Assembly: GCF_023898315.1 (NCBI RefSeq)
Contig: NC_064622.1
Span: 358,341,234-358,405,233 of the forward strand
Direction: 5' to 3'
Origin: Schistocerca nitens
Lineage: Eukaryota > Arthropoda > Insecta > Orthoptera > Acrididae
Length of the DNA stretch: 64,000 nt
Part shown: in pieces, positions 46,441 to 56,980 of the stretch
How positions within the stretch are numbered: the stretch's first letter is position 1
Layout of the letters: the number at the start of each line of letters is the position of its first letter
Made by a program: the position numbers and the translations under genes
The notes under the pieces: generated by a model
What the model saw: only the letters and a program-made list of their open reading frames with translations
What the model was told of the DNA's origin: nothing
The model's database searches: none

Positions 46441-46829
46441 AGACACTGTTGGTAGCCTTCTGGGTCATTGGGGCGGTCAACTGCTCAACTGTTGCATGTC
46501 TATTCACCTGTACACGTCTCTATAGATGTTGTCCAACCCGCCATCTATGGATCATGGATACCACAGTTGATATGCCACTGGTTTTCGATAGCACCATTTT
46601 GCCATGCATGGAATTCTTTAAACATGGCGGCACACTGACAATTTACAAACTTAGTCGTTTCGGAAATGCTTCCACCTTTGGCCTGAAATCCAATGATTGG
46701 ACGTCAGTTAAACAGCTCCATTTCTGCAAACCCTCTTTCAGCATAAATTCCGTTCAGTACCAAGGCCTCATGCCACCTTACTGTCTGAGCCTGTATGCCC
46801 ACGTAGTACCACTCTACTAATCGATATTA
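46441..46829 (+). other. Intronic stretch, nothing recognised
   Basis: Possibly the lost 5' end of the neighbouring Tc1 remnant. No motif was seen. Confidence 0.35.
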
Positions 46830-47660
46830 GAGTCAGCATCATGCTGCATGAATGACCTCCCCATCATCCACGTACTGCTTCCGGCGAAGTGCAGCCTTCA
46901 TTGGGCCAAACAGATGCAATTCAGAAGGTACGAGATCCGGGCTGTAGGGTGCATAGGGCAGAATAGTCCAATGAAGTTTGGTGGATGAGTGTGTCAGCAC
47001 TATCAACGTCCGCCACCAGTAGTAGAGTGGTCAGCGTGACAGTATGTTAATCCTAAGGGCCCGGTTTCGATTGTCGGCTGGGTCGGAGATTTTCTCCGCT
47101 CAGGGACTCGGTGTTGTGTTGTCCTAATCATGATCATTTCATCCCCATCGACGCCCAAGTCGCCGAAGTGGCGTCAGATCGAAAGACTTGCACCCGGCAA
47201 ACGGTTTACCCACGGGAGGCCCTAGCCACATGACATTTTTAGCAGTAACAACATAGACGTCCAGGTGAGAAGCGAGTTGTTTGATTTCGATACATCTATC
47301 ATCTCGAATGAGTGTCTGTACGCTCCAACTATGCAGGAGTTGCAGGTCTGTGCGGCCAGCCGGCACGTGGAAGATCGAACAGAGTTGCTGGACCTTGTTG
47401 CGACGATGACACAGACGCATCGCCCAGCGACGCACCGTGCTTTTGTTCATTGCCAGGTTTCCGTAGACATTTACAAACGACTATCAATATGTCCAATGTT
47501 CTGGTTTTTCGCCAAAAGGAACTCAGTGAGAGCTCTGTGCATGGAACGCACCTCCATTACAGACGTTACTTTGAAGGCTACGTATAGTGCTGCCACCTAT
47601 CGAAACTTCATGAAACTGCAGGTGGTGAAGAGAATATTCCGCTATATCCCACAATAAAGT
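46830..47660 (-). mobile_element. mariner remnant with its middle missing and a SINE inside
   Basis: The N-terminal piece on minus (47236-47450) has MNKSTVRRWAMRLCHRRNKV, then LIRDDRCIEIKQLASHLDVY, the DNA-binding part of a mariner transposase. The C-terminal piece (about 46855-46985) gives YAPYSPDLVPSELHLFGPMK, the third catalytic Asp block. Between them lies a SINE (47007-47240), and the first and second catalytic blocks are absent. The right end TGCCACCTATCGAAACTTCA near 47590 resembles a TIR-proximal sequence also seen near 45829. Confidence 0.7.
47007..47240 (+). repeat. tRNA-derived SINE (fourth family), sense orientation
   Basis: A relative of 44988-45423: head GTAGTAGAGTGGTCAGCGTG, decayed B-box CGGTTTCGATTGTCGG, body AGATTTTCTCCGCTCAGGGA, end GGAGGCCCTAGCCACATGAC. 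It is more diverged, hence probably older. Confidence 0.85.
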
Positions 47661-48149
47661 CTGCATTTTTTCAATCGAAACTGGCCGAGAAAAAAAAGTG
47701 TTGTACTACTGTTCATCGTATATCAGGGCGGCAGTACCATGGCACGGACTCTGACAGACCAGAGGCTCCAGCGTCTCAAACCGGGGAGACACAGGGCGGC
47801 CTCAGCAGCCGAGTCAGCATGCCGAGACTTGCGCAGAGCTATGATCAATGCGCGCAGATCAAACTGCTTCCCACTACTGCGGAAATCGAACATATGGTAT
47901 GTCACCAAGAGGTGATTATCTTGGCTCGCGCTCTGACTCCAAAAGTCAGTTCCAACACAGCAAGCAGCCCCAGAAATATTTCCCTAGGACATCACTCACT
48001 ACAACGCGGACACCTCTCCACTACGCATGTCGGTGACGGAGCGGACTTGGCCACTGTACAGAGCCGTCCTGGGAGGCCTTGCGTCGAAAGCGTCAGACTT
48101 GTATGGCTAGTTGAATTGAGTGCTTGTGCAGTGTCTTATTGTGTTCTAC
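47661..48149 (+). other. Intronic stretch, nothing recognised
   Basis: GC-richer than average, with overlapping open frames on both strands. No family was recognised. Confidence 0.3.
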
Positions 48150-48215
48150 ATATACATCTACATCTACATCACTACTCTCTAACTCACACTTAAGTGCCTG
48201 GCAGAGGGTAATCTG
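48150..48215 (-). mobile_element. LINE 3'-end fragment
   Basis: The complement reads ACCCTCTGCCAGGCACTTAA and ends GATGTAGATGTAGATGTATA. This parallels the 3' end of the LINE at 9573-10655 (ACCCTCCGCCACGCACCGTA ending GTATGTAGATGTAGA). Confidence 0.6.
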
Positions 48216-48231
48216 AACCACCTTCAGCCTG

Positions 48232-48370
48232 CGGGGGCTATTCGGAAAGTAAGGTCTGATCAGTCGCGAAATGAAAACCACTGATACAAACAAAATTGTT
48301 TTATTTTCAACAGCTACATGCGCCTTCTGACTTAGGCACTGGTCATAGCACTGTACCAACTTTCCAACAC
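48232..48370 (-). mobile_element. mariner end fragment
   Basis: TCAGTCGCGAAATGAAAACC at 48260-48279 matches the TIR interior of the element at 31564-32224. The minus-strand frame reads VQCYDQCLSQKAHVAVENKT, like the C-terminus of mariner transposases. No right-hand partner was found. Confidence 0.6.
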
Positions 48371-48904
48371 CCTCGCCATCGGATGTGCATAGACACAGAG
48401 CGGGCTACATGCGCAGGGGACACCAGCCTGAAGCGACGTGGCCCAGCGTGGAAAACATTCCCTTGTTATCTAATGAGGCGGGACACAATGACTGCCAGCT
48501 GGTGGCACCGACTGGTGCGGACTCGCACCTGTCGGCGAGCCCGAGTAGCTGAGACATTCTTTCCGGCTTTCGGCGCGCCGATTCGCGAATTCGCGACGTG
48601 CTGCACTCACAGAATCGAGGTGCAAGTTCTGCAATCTTTCTCAAACGATATTCCAGAAACTAGTCGGAAAAAATTTATTTTCGCGTCACTTATAGCTTTA
48701 AATTTCAACTTCATGGTGGTCCTTAGTGGAAAATAACCGAAGGGCCTATTACTCAGACAAAGCTTCCCGCTAGGAATTAGAGGAATTTCGTTCCCAGGTC
48801 ATAGCATAAATCACTTTGATCACTGTTTACGATTTATATCCACCGATTCCCAGGAGAATTCGAGACTGTTTTCCATTGCACTCAACATATTGTACATTTT
48901 GTTG
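48371..48904 (+). other. Intronic stretch, nothing recognised
   Basis: No motifs were seen. Confidence 0.35.
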
Positions 48905-49568
48905 TCGTCTTCAGTCGGAAAACTGGTTTGACGCAGCTCTCCGCTCTCGTTTGCCTTGTGCAAGCTTCATATCAGCTTGTCTACAGTGAAAAACATTCAC
49001 TCGAACCTGCTTACTCTATTCGAGTCTTGGTCTCCCCTCTGCACTTTTTACGCCGAACATCTCCCTCCATTACCAAATGAACTAGTCTTTGATGCCTCAT
49101 ATTGTGTCCTATCAACTGATCCCCTGTTTTAGTCAAGTTGTGTCACCATATCTTTTTTCCCCACTTCAGTACCGCGGGATTGGTTATTCGTGCTACCCAC
49201 TTAATCTTCTCCATTTTTCTGTAGCGCCACATGCCAATAGCTTCTGATATCTTCTTCTTTGTGCTGTTTAGCATTCAAGTTTCACTTATGTGCTAGGCTT
49301 TATTACAGAGACATACCTTCAAAGACGAGCTTCTAATACTTAAATTTATGTTCCATTTTAATAAATTTCTCTTTTTCAGAATTTGTTATAGTCAGGTTAA
49401 TTTTATATCCTCTCTATTTCGGCCATCGTCACCTATTTTACTCCCAAAATGGTGAAACTCATCTAATATGCTACTTTTTGTGGTGTATTTCCTAATCTAA
49501 TTCCCTTGGCAGCATCTGTTTTAATTCGACTACATTCCATTACCATTGTTTTCGTTATGTTGCCTAAA
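48905..49568 (-). mobile_element. LINE (RTE/Jockey-like) C-terminal fragment
   Basis: The minus strand encodes AIGMWRYRKMEKIKWVARIT, then WGKKIW and KTGDQLIGHNMRHQRLVHLV, then MEGDVRRKKCRGETKTRIE. This is the conserved region after the RT domain in a widespread arthropod LINE type (order WCYRRM-x-x-I-W, H-I-x-R, EG-x-x-x-G-R). It is fairly open but lacks the RT domain. Confidence 0.75.
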
Positions 49569-49599
49569 TAAGCTTGGAGTCCAACAGAACTGGCAGCAC

Positions 49600-49727
49600 G
49601 AGGGACAGTGCATCCCGGTAGGTCAACAGCGCATGATGATCAACCATCCAAGTGTGAACCAGGCCCAACAGTGCTTAAATTCGGTGTTCTGATGGGAACA
49701 GGTATCTCCACCGTGCCACAGCTGTTG
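49600..49727 (-). pseudogene. 5S rRNA-derived sequence (SINE3-like or 5S pseudogene)
   Basis: The complement reads CATCAGAACACCGAATTTAA, then GCACTGTTGGGCCTGGTTCA, then CACTTGGATGGTTGATCATC. This lines up with eukaryotic 5S rRNA (GATCACCGAA-TTAAGC, then GTCGGGC-GGTTAGTACTTGGATGGG-GACC), including the internal pol III promoter region. The ends are diverged. It stands alone, not in a tandem array, so it is a retroposed pseudogene or the head of a 5S-derived SINE rather than a working gene. Confidence 0.72.
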
Positions 49728-50396
49728 AAAGTTTATTAATAAAAATATTCGTAATACTTAACTAAAGTCTGAAGATGAGCCGAGGAAATATTATTAATAG
49801 TATCCTATGAACGTTGGCCTATTCCTGAATCCATTGAACAATGACTAACTAAACTGGTAGTATGACCAGTCTGGCTCTGAAGGCGGTGACAGTGGATACT
49901 TCCTGGCGCCGTATGTTGATACACGCACTGTGCAACACTCGGCGGATGCTAACACACTGTGCGGCTCTGGAGGAACGGTTGGTTGGTTGGTTGGTTTGTT
50001 AGCTACGGGTTCCATAGATCGTTTGAACGATTCTTTTATCGAATTGACGTGAAACGAGTCAATTTACAGGATATCTATGCAAGATTACTGTTTACATTTT
50101 TTTTTACTGTCTACCAGTTTTTAAATAAAAATTCGTAAGTAGAATAAAAGGAGATGTCAAAGAAAAATGATTTTAAGTTAGACTTAAAACTTGCTTTGCT
50201 AAATCTCAGACATTCTATGTTATTTCACTAACGGTCAAAATTTTTTGTTGCTGCATACTAAACTCCTTCCCAAGCCACAATAAACTTTAATAACGGGTAA
50301 TAAAGGTCATTTTTCGCTTTAGTGTTGTAGGTATGGATATCACATTCTTCTCAAATTGTGATGGTTTACCTATGGCGAATTTCATTAGCGTATATA
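49728..50396 (+). other. Intronic stretch, nothing recognised
   Basis: It contains a short (GGTT)n run at 49978-49999; otherwise no motif. Confidence 0.35.
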
Positions 50397-51822
50397 CACT
50401 GTGTGATCAAAGTATCCGGACACCTGGCTGAAAATGACACTAGTTCGTGGCTCCCTCCATCGGTAATGCTAGAATTCAGTATGGTGCTGGCCCACCCTTA
50501 GCCTTGATGACAGCTTCCTCTCTTGCAGGCATACGTTCAATCAGGTGCTGGAAGGTTTCTTGGGGAACGGAAGCCCATTATTCACTGAGTGCTGCATTGA
50601 GGAGAGGTATCGATGTCGGTCGGTGAGGTCTGGCACGAAGTCGGCGTTCCAAAACATCCCAAAAGTGTTCTGTAGGATGCAGGTCAGGACTCTGTGCAAG
50701 CCTGACCATTACAGGGACGTTATTGTCGTGTAACCACTCTGCCATAGGCCGTGCATTATGATCAGGTGCTAGATCGTGCTGAAAGGTCCCCGAATTACTC
50801 TTCAACAGTGGGAAGTTCGAAGGTGCTTAAAACATCAATGTAGTCCTGTGTTGTGATAGTGCCACGCAAAACAACAAGGAGTGCAAGTCCCCTCCATGAA
50901 AAACACGACCACACTATAACACCACAGCCGGCCGAAGTGGCCATGCAGTTCTAGTCGCTGCAGTCTGGAACCGCGAGACCGCTACGATCGCAGGTTCGAA
51001 TCCTGCCTCGGGCATGGATGTGTGTGATGTCCTTAGGTTAGTTAGGTTTAACTAGTTCTAAGTTCTAGGAGGCTAATGACTTCAGACGTTGAGTCCTATA
51101 GTGCTCAGAGCCATTTGAACCATAACACCACAGCCTCCGAATTTTACTGTTGTCACTACACACGCTGGCAGATGATATTCACTGGGCATTAGCCATACCC
51201 ACACCCTGCCGTCGGATCGCCACATTGTGTACTGTGATTCGTCACACCACATAACGTTTTTCCACTTTTCAATCGTCCAATGTTTACGCTTCTTACACCA
51301 AGCGAGGCGTCGTTGGCATTTACCGGCGTGATGTGTGGCTTATGAGCAGCCGCTCGACAATGAAATCTAAGTTTTCTCACCTCCCGCCTAACTGTCATAG
51401 TACTTGCAGTGGATCCTGATGCAGTTTGGAATTCCTGTGTGATGTTCTGGATAGATGTCTGCCTATTACACATAACGACCCTCTTCAATTGTTGGCTGTC
51501 TCTGTCAGTCAACAGACGAGGTCGTCCTGTACGCTTTTGTGCTGTACGTGTCCCTTCACGTTTCAACTTCAATATCACATCGGAAACAATGGATCTAGGG
51601 ATGTTTAGGAATGTGGAAATCTCGCACACAGACGTATGACACAAGTGACACCCAATCACCTGACCACATTCGAAGTCTGTGAGTTGTGTGGAGCGCCCCA
51701 TTCTGCTCTCTCACGATGTCTAATGACTACTGAGGTCGGTGATATGGAGTATCTGGCAGTAGGTGGCAGCACAATGCACCTAATATGAAAAACGTACGGT
51801 TTTGGGGTGTCAGGATATAGTG
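50397..51822 (-). mobile_element. Tc1-like element (D-34-E), interrupted by a SINE
   Basis: TA at 50395-50396 and 51823-51824 flanks it. The left end is CACTGTGTGATCAAAGTATC; the right end complement CACTATATCCTGACACCCCA is diverged. The minus-strand transposase opens at 51701 (MGRSTQLTDFECGQVIGCHL) and stays open for 170 codons, with RPRLLTDRDSQQLKRVV and STMTVRREVRKLRF (two helix-turn-helix units). In a shifted frame it continues with WCDESQYTMWRSDGRVWVW (first Asp). After the SINE at 50928-51121 the C-terminal piece (50578-50805) has GTFQHDLAPDHNARPMAEWL (second Asp) and SPDLHPTEHFWDVLERRL (Glu), 34 residues apart. It has been inactivated by a frameshift and the insertion. Confidence 0.9.
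50928..51121 (+). repeat. Common tRNA-derived SINE inside Tc1, with TSD
   Basis: A 194-bp insert between ATAACACCACAG at 50916-50927 and 51122-51133. The head (GAAGTGGCCATGCAGTTCTA, B-box GCAGGTTCGAATCCTGCC) reads on plus, and the tail ends GAGCCATTTGAACC. Confidence 0.94.
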
Positions 51823-51824
51823 TA

Positions 51825-52203
51825 TGTGCATACCTTCGGCGCACTTAATATGCCTACTCCTTGAAAAGATACCCAGACAATGTCTATGGTTGAACACCAC
51901 GCTTTATTCTTACTGCTCACTTTTCTGCAATCAATACTTTCTTCCTGAATAATGAGGTACCATAACAAAGTTATTGAATAATACATTATTGAGTGGAAAT
52001 ATGCAAAAAGCATGAGGAGGTTGATTCATTTGTTTCTAAGATTAGAAGTTAAATGCATAGCAAAAGAAGCTGAATTTAATTGTTTGAGAAGCTCAGTAAA
52101 TACTCTTCTTCCATTTTAAGCTTTCATCAATATGTACACACAAAAACGTGGAGCGCCACTGCAGTTGTAACCTTGGAGTCTTACCACGGCCTTGTTTTCA
52201 CAG
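51825..52203 (+). other. End of the 21.2-kb intron
   Basis: AT-rich sequence leading to the acceptor CCTTGTTTTCACAG at 52190-52203. Confidence 0.6.
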
Positions 52204-52406
52204 GCAGCAGCAAGAGCAAGACGGAGACGCGCAGCCGCAGCTTGACCTCGCAGCGCACCACCTCCTTCAAGCTGACGGAGCAGCAGATCCTGCAGCTGAC
52301 TCAGCAGGCCTTGCCTCAGCAACTGGACGCTCAGCAGCCGCCAGAACGGCAGCCACAGCAGGCCAACGGCCACGCCACCAGCCCCCCACACACCACTCCA
52401 ATTTGA
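52204..52406 (+). CDS. Methuselah-like GPCR, terminal coding exon (cytoplasmic tail)
   Basis: The exon follows the acceptor TTGTTTTCACAG. Its first two bases complete the GGC codon begun at 30994, and the frame then runs to TGA at 52404-52406. It encodes a hydrophilic tail: SSKSKTETRSRSLTSQRTTS (many Ser/Thr next to basic residues, so plausible phosphorylation sites), FKLTEQQILQLTQQALPQQL, then Gln/Pro-rich sequence ending HTTPI. Methuselah-family tails are poorly conserved, so this exon is supported mainly by the splice phase, the open frame, and the same GC-rich composition as the other two exons. The three exons together give 212 codons plus the stop. Confidence 0.78.
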
Positions 52407-53343
52407 GGCTACACCACCTCAGATGGACATTCTGTGCGCTTCACAGCTGCTCACCTCCATGCTGGTGCTTATGATGCCTGCCGGGCCGAATGATCAGGTG
52501 TATCCCTGCATCAAAACTTCAGTACCAGCGAACAACAGCTGCATCTTGCAGCTGCCTTTGTGCCACTATCTCTGATGGGCATCCTCCCAGTCACTCGCAT
52601 GTCTGCCATTGCGGCCTAGGTTCATGCTGGAGCCGACACTGCCCACCAGGCTGCAGAAACCAATCAGACGCCATTCCATATTACCACTGGCGACGTTGAC
52701 GAAGCAACATCAGCGTGAAGAGAAGCTGACACACGTGTGTTCCTCACTAACTGTGATGACCACATGGCAACAACACTGAAGACCGTGCAGCTCAGTATTC
52801 TTGCGTGTGTAGCATTTCTGTCCAGATTGGATTTGTGGTGTTGATAAAATTCTGTCTGTTTCGTTGACTTTTTCAGAGTGACGAGACGGCAACTTCTTTT
52901 ATAAAACCAGCTCCATGATAACCTTGACTAGCGCGTCCTTGTCCTAACACCTTCTGACGGACAACTGACTTTATTTGTGCTCAGTGTTGTAGTTAAATAC
53001 CAATTATATTCTGTGAACGGCAGGCTTTTAACCACGCCTGTCAGTGATTTTGTCCCTCATACATTCTAACGGGAAAGACTAAATCAAGCGGTATGGGAGA
53101 TTAGCTGTCGCTGTATGACCTCTGGGAACATTTTTAGAAGTGCAGCTGGATGTGGAAAGTGTTTTCTGACATTAATAAGGAAATGACAACATATTAACTC
53201 CTTCTAAAACTGTTGATTGTTCTCAGGTGTGAGACGCTGTTTTAAAAGGTAGGGAGAGTATGTTCTGAGGTTTTGATATGTAACTGCCAACATGGAGCAA
53301 GCAGCTAGTCATCTTTCTTATTAAATACATACGTTGTAACGAC
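52407..53343 (+). other. Probable 3' UTR of the GPCR gene
   Basis: The first few hundred bases after the stop keep the GC-rich, non-repetitive character of the exon. No AATAAA lies close by; an ATTAAA variant is at 53320-53325 and an AATAAA at 54646-54651. The poly(A) site cannot be fixed from sequence alone. Confidence 0.4.
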
Positions 53344-53500
53344 AGAGTAATCTTTTGGCACGAGCCAGTGGAGTACACTTCCATATCTCGTAGGACAATT
53401 TCGAATACGTGACCGTTTCTGAATCTGTAACTACCGACGAAGTTACCACGAAAACAATGAAGAACAATGAAAACTTCAAAATAAGTGATGTAACTAGTGG
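53344..53500 (+). repeat. Direct repeat, copy 1
   Basis: TCGTAGGACAATTTCGAATA, GACCGTTTCTGAAT, GAAGTTACC and CAGTGGTGAA-type blocks recur in order at 54225-54375. The copies are about 0.85 kb apart in the same orientation. Coding content: none seen. Confidence 0.7.
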
Positions 53501-54224
53501 AAAGTGACGATTATGACATTTCAGTGGTGAACGAAAGTTCAGAATCGACCAGCATGCATTTTGAAAGATTGGGTTTCAGCGTTTCCGCACTGTTGTGAGA
53601 AATGTCAATCACACTTCGGGTGTTTCAAAACATAAAGCTTTGAAATTTAAAGCTAAATTTCACGACTGGTGAAAAGCTGTAAGCAACTGGCTACCCAAAA
53701 AAGAAAACGTGGAATTTTGACACTGAGGAAATGGATGTTTGTAGACTCCACGCTGATCAGTTTATTTCACGCAGAACATCCTGTTGACACCACACTGTTC
53801 AAGGGATTCTTTCGCTGGAAAACTTCCTCGTATACGTAATTGGTCAGACAGGAAGACACACGCAGAATGGTAAGAAGTCATTGTTCCTAGTGTCTTGGTT
53901 CCCAGCATCCTTTACACGGAACGTTTCGGAGCAAGAACCTCGAGTGAACCAGTAAGAGGTCCATATCTAAGTGAATTACGTGAACCATGCAAAGTTGGGA
54001 ATATGGTATTATTCATACGTTGCCTCAACTAAAACATACATGTGTAATGAGATATTGAAGACGTAGCGTATTATTATAAAGGCATCGCTCAATACGTTCC
54101 AATAGGTATATGAATTAATTTTTTGCCTTTGGGTATCGCAAATGCCAATTTATTTGATATAAATGACATGATCTGTGCCTGAATGGCATGAGACTCGCCA
54201 ATTATATTTCGCAGAATGGGACGG
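53501..54224 (+). other. Nothing recognised
   Basis: AT-rich sequence between the two direct-repeat copies. Confidence 0.35.
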
Positions 54225-54375
54225 AATGTCGTAGGACAATTTTGAATACAAGTCCGTTTGTGAATTTGCAACTATCGGAGAAGTTACCGCGGAAAAAATC
54301 CAGAACGATGAAAAATAGAAGTTAAGAGATGAATTTAGTACAAAGTTGAATGTGATGCTCCGGTGGTGAATGAAG
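54225..54375 (+). repeat. Direct repeat, copy 2
   Basis: Partner of 53344-53500 (TCGTAGGACAATTTTGAATA, GTCCGTTTGTGAAT, GAAGTTACC). Its nature is unknown. Confidence 0.7.
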
Positions 54376-55556
54376 GGGAGCATTGAAAGGAGAATCTATG
54401 GGGGATAGACTGTTAACGACAGCTAATGCATGTGACAATTTATGTTTCCCGAAGTAGTTTATTGATAGTGAATAAAAGCTTATACACGCAAGTGCACTGC
54501 AGTGATCGTACTATCATGTTGAACCCACTACTTGCAAAGGCCAGTTAAAACAATGACACGAGACAGGTGTTCTTAGTGATATCACTTGCATGTTTTTGAG
54601 TTATTTTACGTTACGACCATCGAACAATGATACAACTAAGTTACAAATAAATATGGAGAGGTTTTAATCTTCTTAGAAAAACATTTTTGGTAGTGCACAT
54701 AATATTGGGTTGCTGGGACAACCTTAAAAAACAATTGAGGTAATAATAAATTACGATGGACTTCGTACAGAAGTGATTTTTGCACTCAGCTCTTCGTCTT
54801 ACACTAGTCATTTGGACAACTGATGTCTAAAAAATAAATGTTTATTTCTCCATTTAAGAACTACACAGTTCTGATAGCTGTTTTTGAAATATTAGAGTCT
54901 CTTGAGAATTGTTGTACCTTACTACAATAAAGATATTCAACCTTTGTTGCACATGTTTAATCTTTTTTTATCTATTTTAAGTATTAGAACGCTTCTACTC
55001 CCAGCAGCCTCTTACATAAGACAACTACACAAAGCAGTAAAATTCAGCAACACACAACCGCTCTCTGGAAAGAGAATCTGTCAGCGCAGTTCCTTCACTA
55101 GTATAAATATAGTAGCGTGACAGCACCTTCAACAGAAAGCAGCAGTGTTTCTAAATAAACGTAGCCTGGTTTCCTTTCGTTGAGATAATTCTCGTCCTGA
55201 ATGGAAAACTAGAAACTACGCCAGCAGCGACAATGTAGATTCTTGTAGACACTTCTGTAGCGGAGACTTAGTTGAAAGTTGCTTGTTGCTATGTCAGCTT
55301 CCATATTCTCTTTGTTCTGCATATTCTGGACCGTAAACATATTTTATACCATATGACCGATTACTAAATTTTTAAAATGTATGGATTAAAAATCCTAGGT
55401 CAAGACCGTAAAAATAAATTGATAAGTAGTTTCAGCTCACTCAGAGCCATCTTTTGATCCAAAATATAGAAAATTGCACGTAAGAGATGAACAATAACAA
55501 GATCCATTTAATAATTAAGCTTACGTTATTCGTTACATACCGATATAAAATAATTA
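54376..55556 (+). other. AT-rich stretch, nothing recognised
   Basis: No motifs were seen. Confidence 0.35.
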
Positions 55557-56978
55557 CACTCCTGGAAATTGAAATAAGAACACCGTGAATTCATTGTCCC
55601 AGGAAGGGGAAACTTTATTGACACATTCCTGGGGTCAGATACATCACATGATCACACTGACAGAACCACAGGCACATAGACACAGGCAACAGAGCATGCA
55701 CAATGTCGGCACTAGTACAGTGTATATCCACCTTTCGCAGCAATGCAGGCTGCTATTCTCCCATGGAGACGATCGTAGAGATGCTGGATGTAGTCCTGTG
55801 GAACGGCTTGCCATGCCATTTCCACCTGGCGCCTCAGTTGGACCAGCGTTCGTGCTGGACGTGCAGACCGCGTGAGACGACGCTTCATCCAGTCCCAAAC
55901 ATGCTCAATGGGGGACAGATCCGGAGATCTTGCTGGCCAGGGTAGTTGACTTACACCTTCTAGAGCACGTTGGGTGGCACGGGATACATGCGGACGTGCA
56001 TTGTCCTGTTGGAACAGCAAGTTCCCTTGCCGGTCTAGGAATGGTAGAACGATGGGTTCGATGACGGTTTGGATGTACCGTGCACTATTCAGTGTCCCCT
56101 CGACGATCACCAGTGGTGTACGGCCAGTGTAGGAGATCGCTCCCCACACCATGATGCCGGGTGTTGGCCCTGTGTGCCTCGGTCGTATGCAGTCCTGATT
56201 GTGGCGCTCACCTGCACGGCGCCAAACACGCATACGACCATCATTGGCACCAAGGCAGAAGCGACTCTCATCGCTGAAGACGACACGTCTCCATTCGTCC
56301 CTCCATTCACGCCTGTCGCGACACCACTGGAGGCGGGCTGCACGATGTTGGGGCGTGAGCGGAAGACGGCCTAACGGTGTGCGGGACCGTAGCCCAGCTT
56401 CATGGAGACGGTTGCGAATGGTCCTCGCCGATACCCCAGGAGCAACAGTGTCCCTAATTTGCTGGGAAGTGGCGGTGCGGTCCCCTACGGCACTGAGTAG
56501 GATCCTACGGTCTTGGCGTGCATCCGTGCGTCGCTGCGGTCCGATCCCAGGTCGACGGGCACGTGCACCTTCCGCCGACCACTGGCGACAACATCGATGT
56601 ACTGTGGAGACCTCACGCCCCACGTGTTGAGCAATTCGGCGGTACGTCCACCCGGCCTCCCGCATGCCCACTATACGCCCTCGCTCAAAGTCCGTCAACT
56701 GCACATACGGTTCACGTCCACGCTGTCGCGGCATGCTACCAGTGTTAAAGACTGCGATGGAGCTCCGTATGCCACGGCAAACTGGCTGACACTGACGGCG
56801 GCGGTGCACAAATGCTGCGCAGCTAGTGCCATTCGACGGCCAACACCGCGGGTCCTGGTGTGTCCGCTGTGCCGTGCGTGTGATCATTGCTTGTACAGCC
56901 CTCTCGCAGTGTCCGGAGCAAGTATGGTGGGTCTGACACAGCGGTGTCAATGTGTTCTTTTTTCCATTTCCAGGAGTG
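55557..56978 (-). mobile_element. Intact Tc1-family element, 1.42 kb
   Basis: TA at 55555-55556 and 56979-56980 flanks near-identical TIRs: CACTCCTGGAAATTGAAATA on the left, CACTCCTGGAAATGGAAAAA as the complement of the right end, both continuing AGAACAC. The element encloses one uninterrupted transposase gene on minus (55712-56734) with about 155 bp on the 3' side and 244 bp on the 5' side. It has no internal insertion and no frameshift, the only autonomous-looking element in the window. Confidence 0.95.
55712..56734 (-). CDS. Full-length Tc1-family transposase (340 aa)
   Basis: Cut-and-paste transposase that would bind the flanking TIRs and insert at TA. The ATG at 56734 is chosen because MPRQRGREPYVQLTDFERGR is the usual Tc1 start and gives 340 residues, the family's normal length; the frame stays open another 72 codons upstream without likeness to the family. 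Residues about 14-55 hold the first helix-turn-helix (AGWTYRRIAQHVGREVSTVH), and about 73-120 the second (ARTIRNRLHEAGLRSRTPLG). The catalytic triad is present: D155 in VVFSDESRFC, D244 in LLFQQDNARPHV, E277 in PDLSPIEHVW, with MVWGAISYTG between. Thirty-two residues separate D244 and E277, rather than the 34 of classical Tc1. The C-terminus ends AAKGGYTLY. No stop or frameshift was found, so it could be functional. Confidence 0.93.
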   Translation of the reverse strand: MPRQRGREPYVQLTDFERGRIVGMREAGWTYRRIAQHVGREVSTVHRCCRQWSAEGARARRPGIGPQRRTDARQDRRILLSAVGDRTATSQQIRDTVAPGVSARTIRNRLHEAGLRSRTPLGRLPLTPQHRAARLQWCRDRREWRDEWRRVVFSDESRFCLGANDGRMRVWRRAGERHNQDCIRPRHTGPTPGIMVWGAISYTGRTPLVIVEGTLNSARYIQTVIEPIVLPFLDRQGNLLFQQDNARPHVSRATQRALEGVSQLPWPARSPDLSPIEHVWDWMKRRLTRSARPARTLVQLRRQVEMAWQAVPQDYIQHLYDRLHGRIAACIAAKGGYTLY

Positions 56979-56980
56979 TA

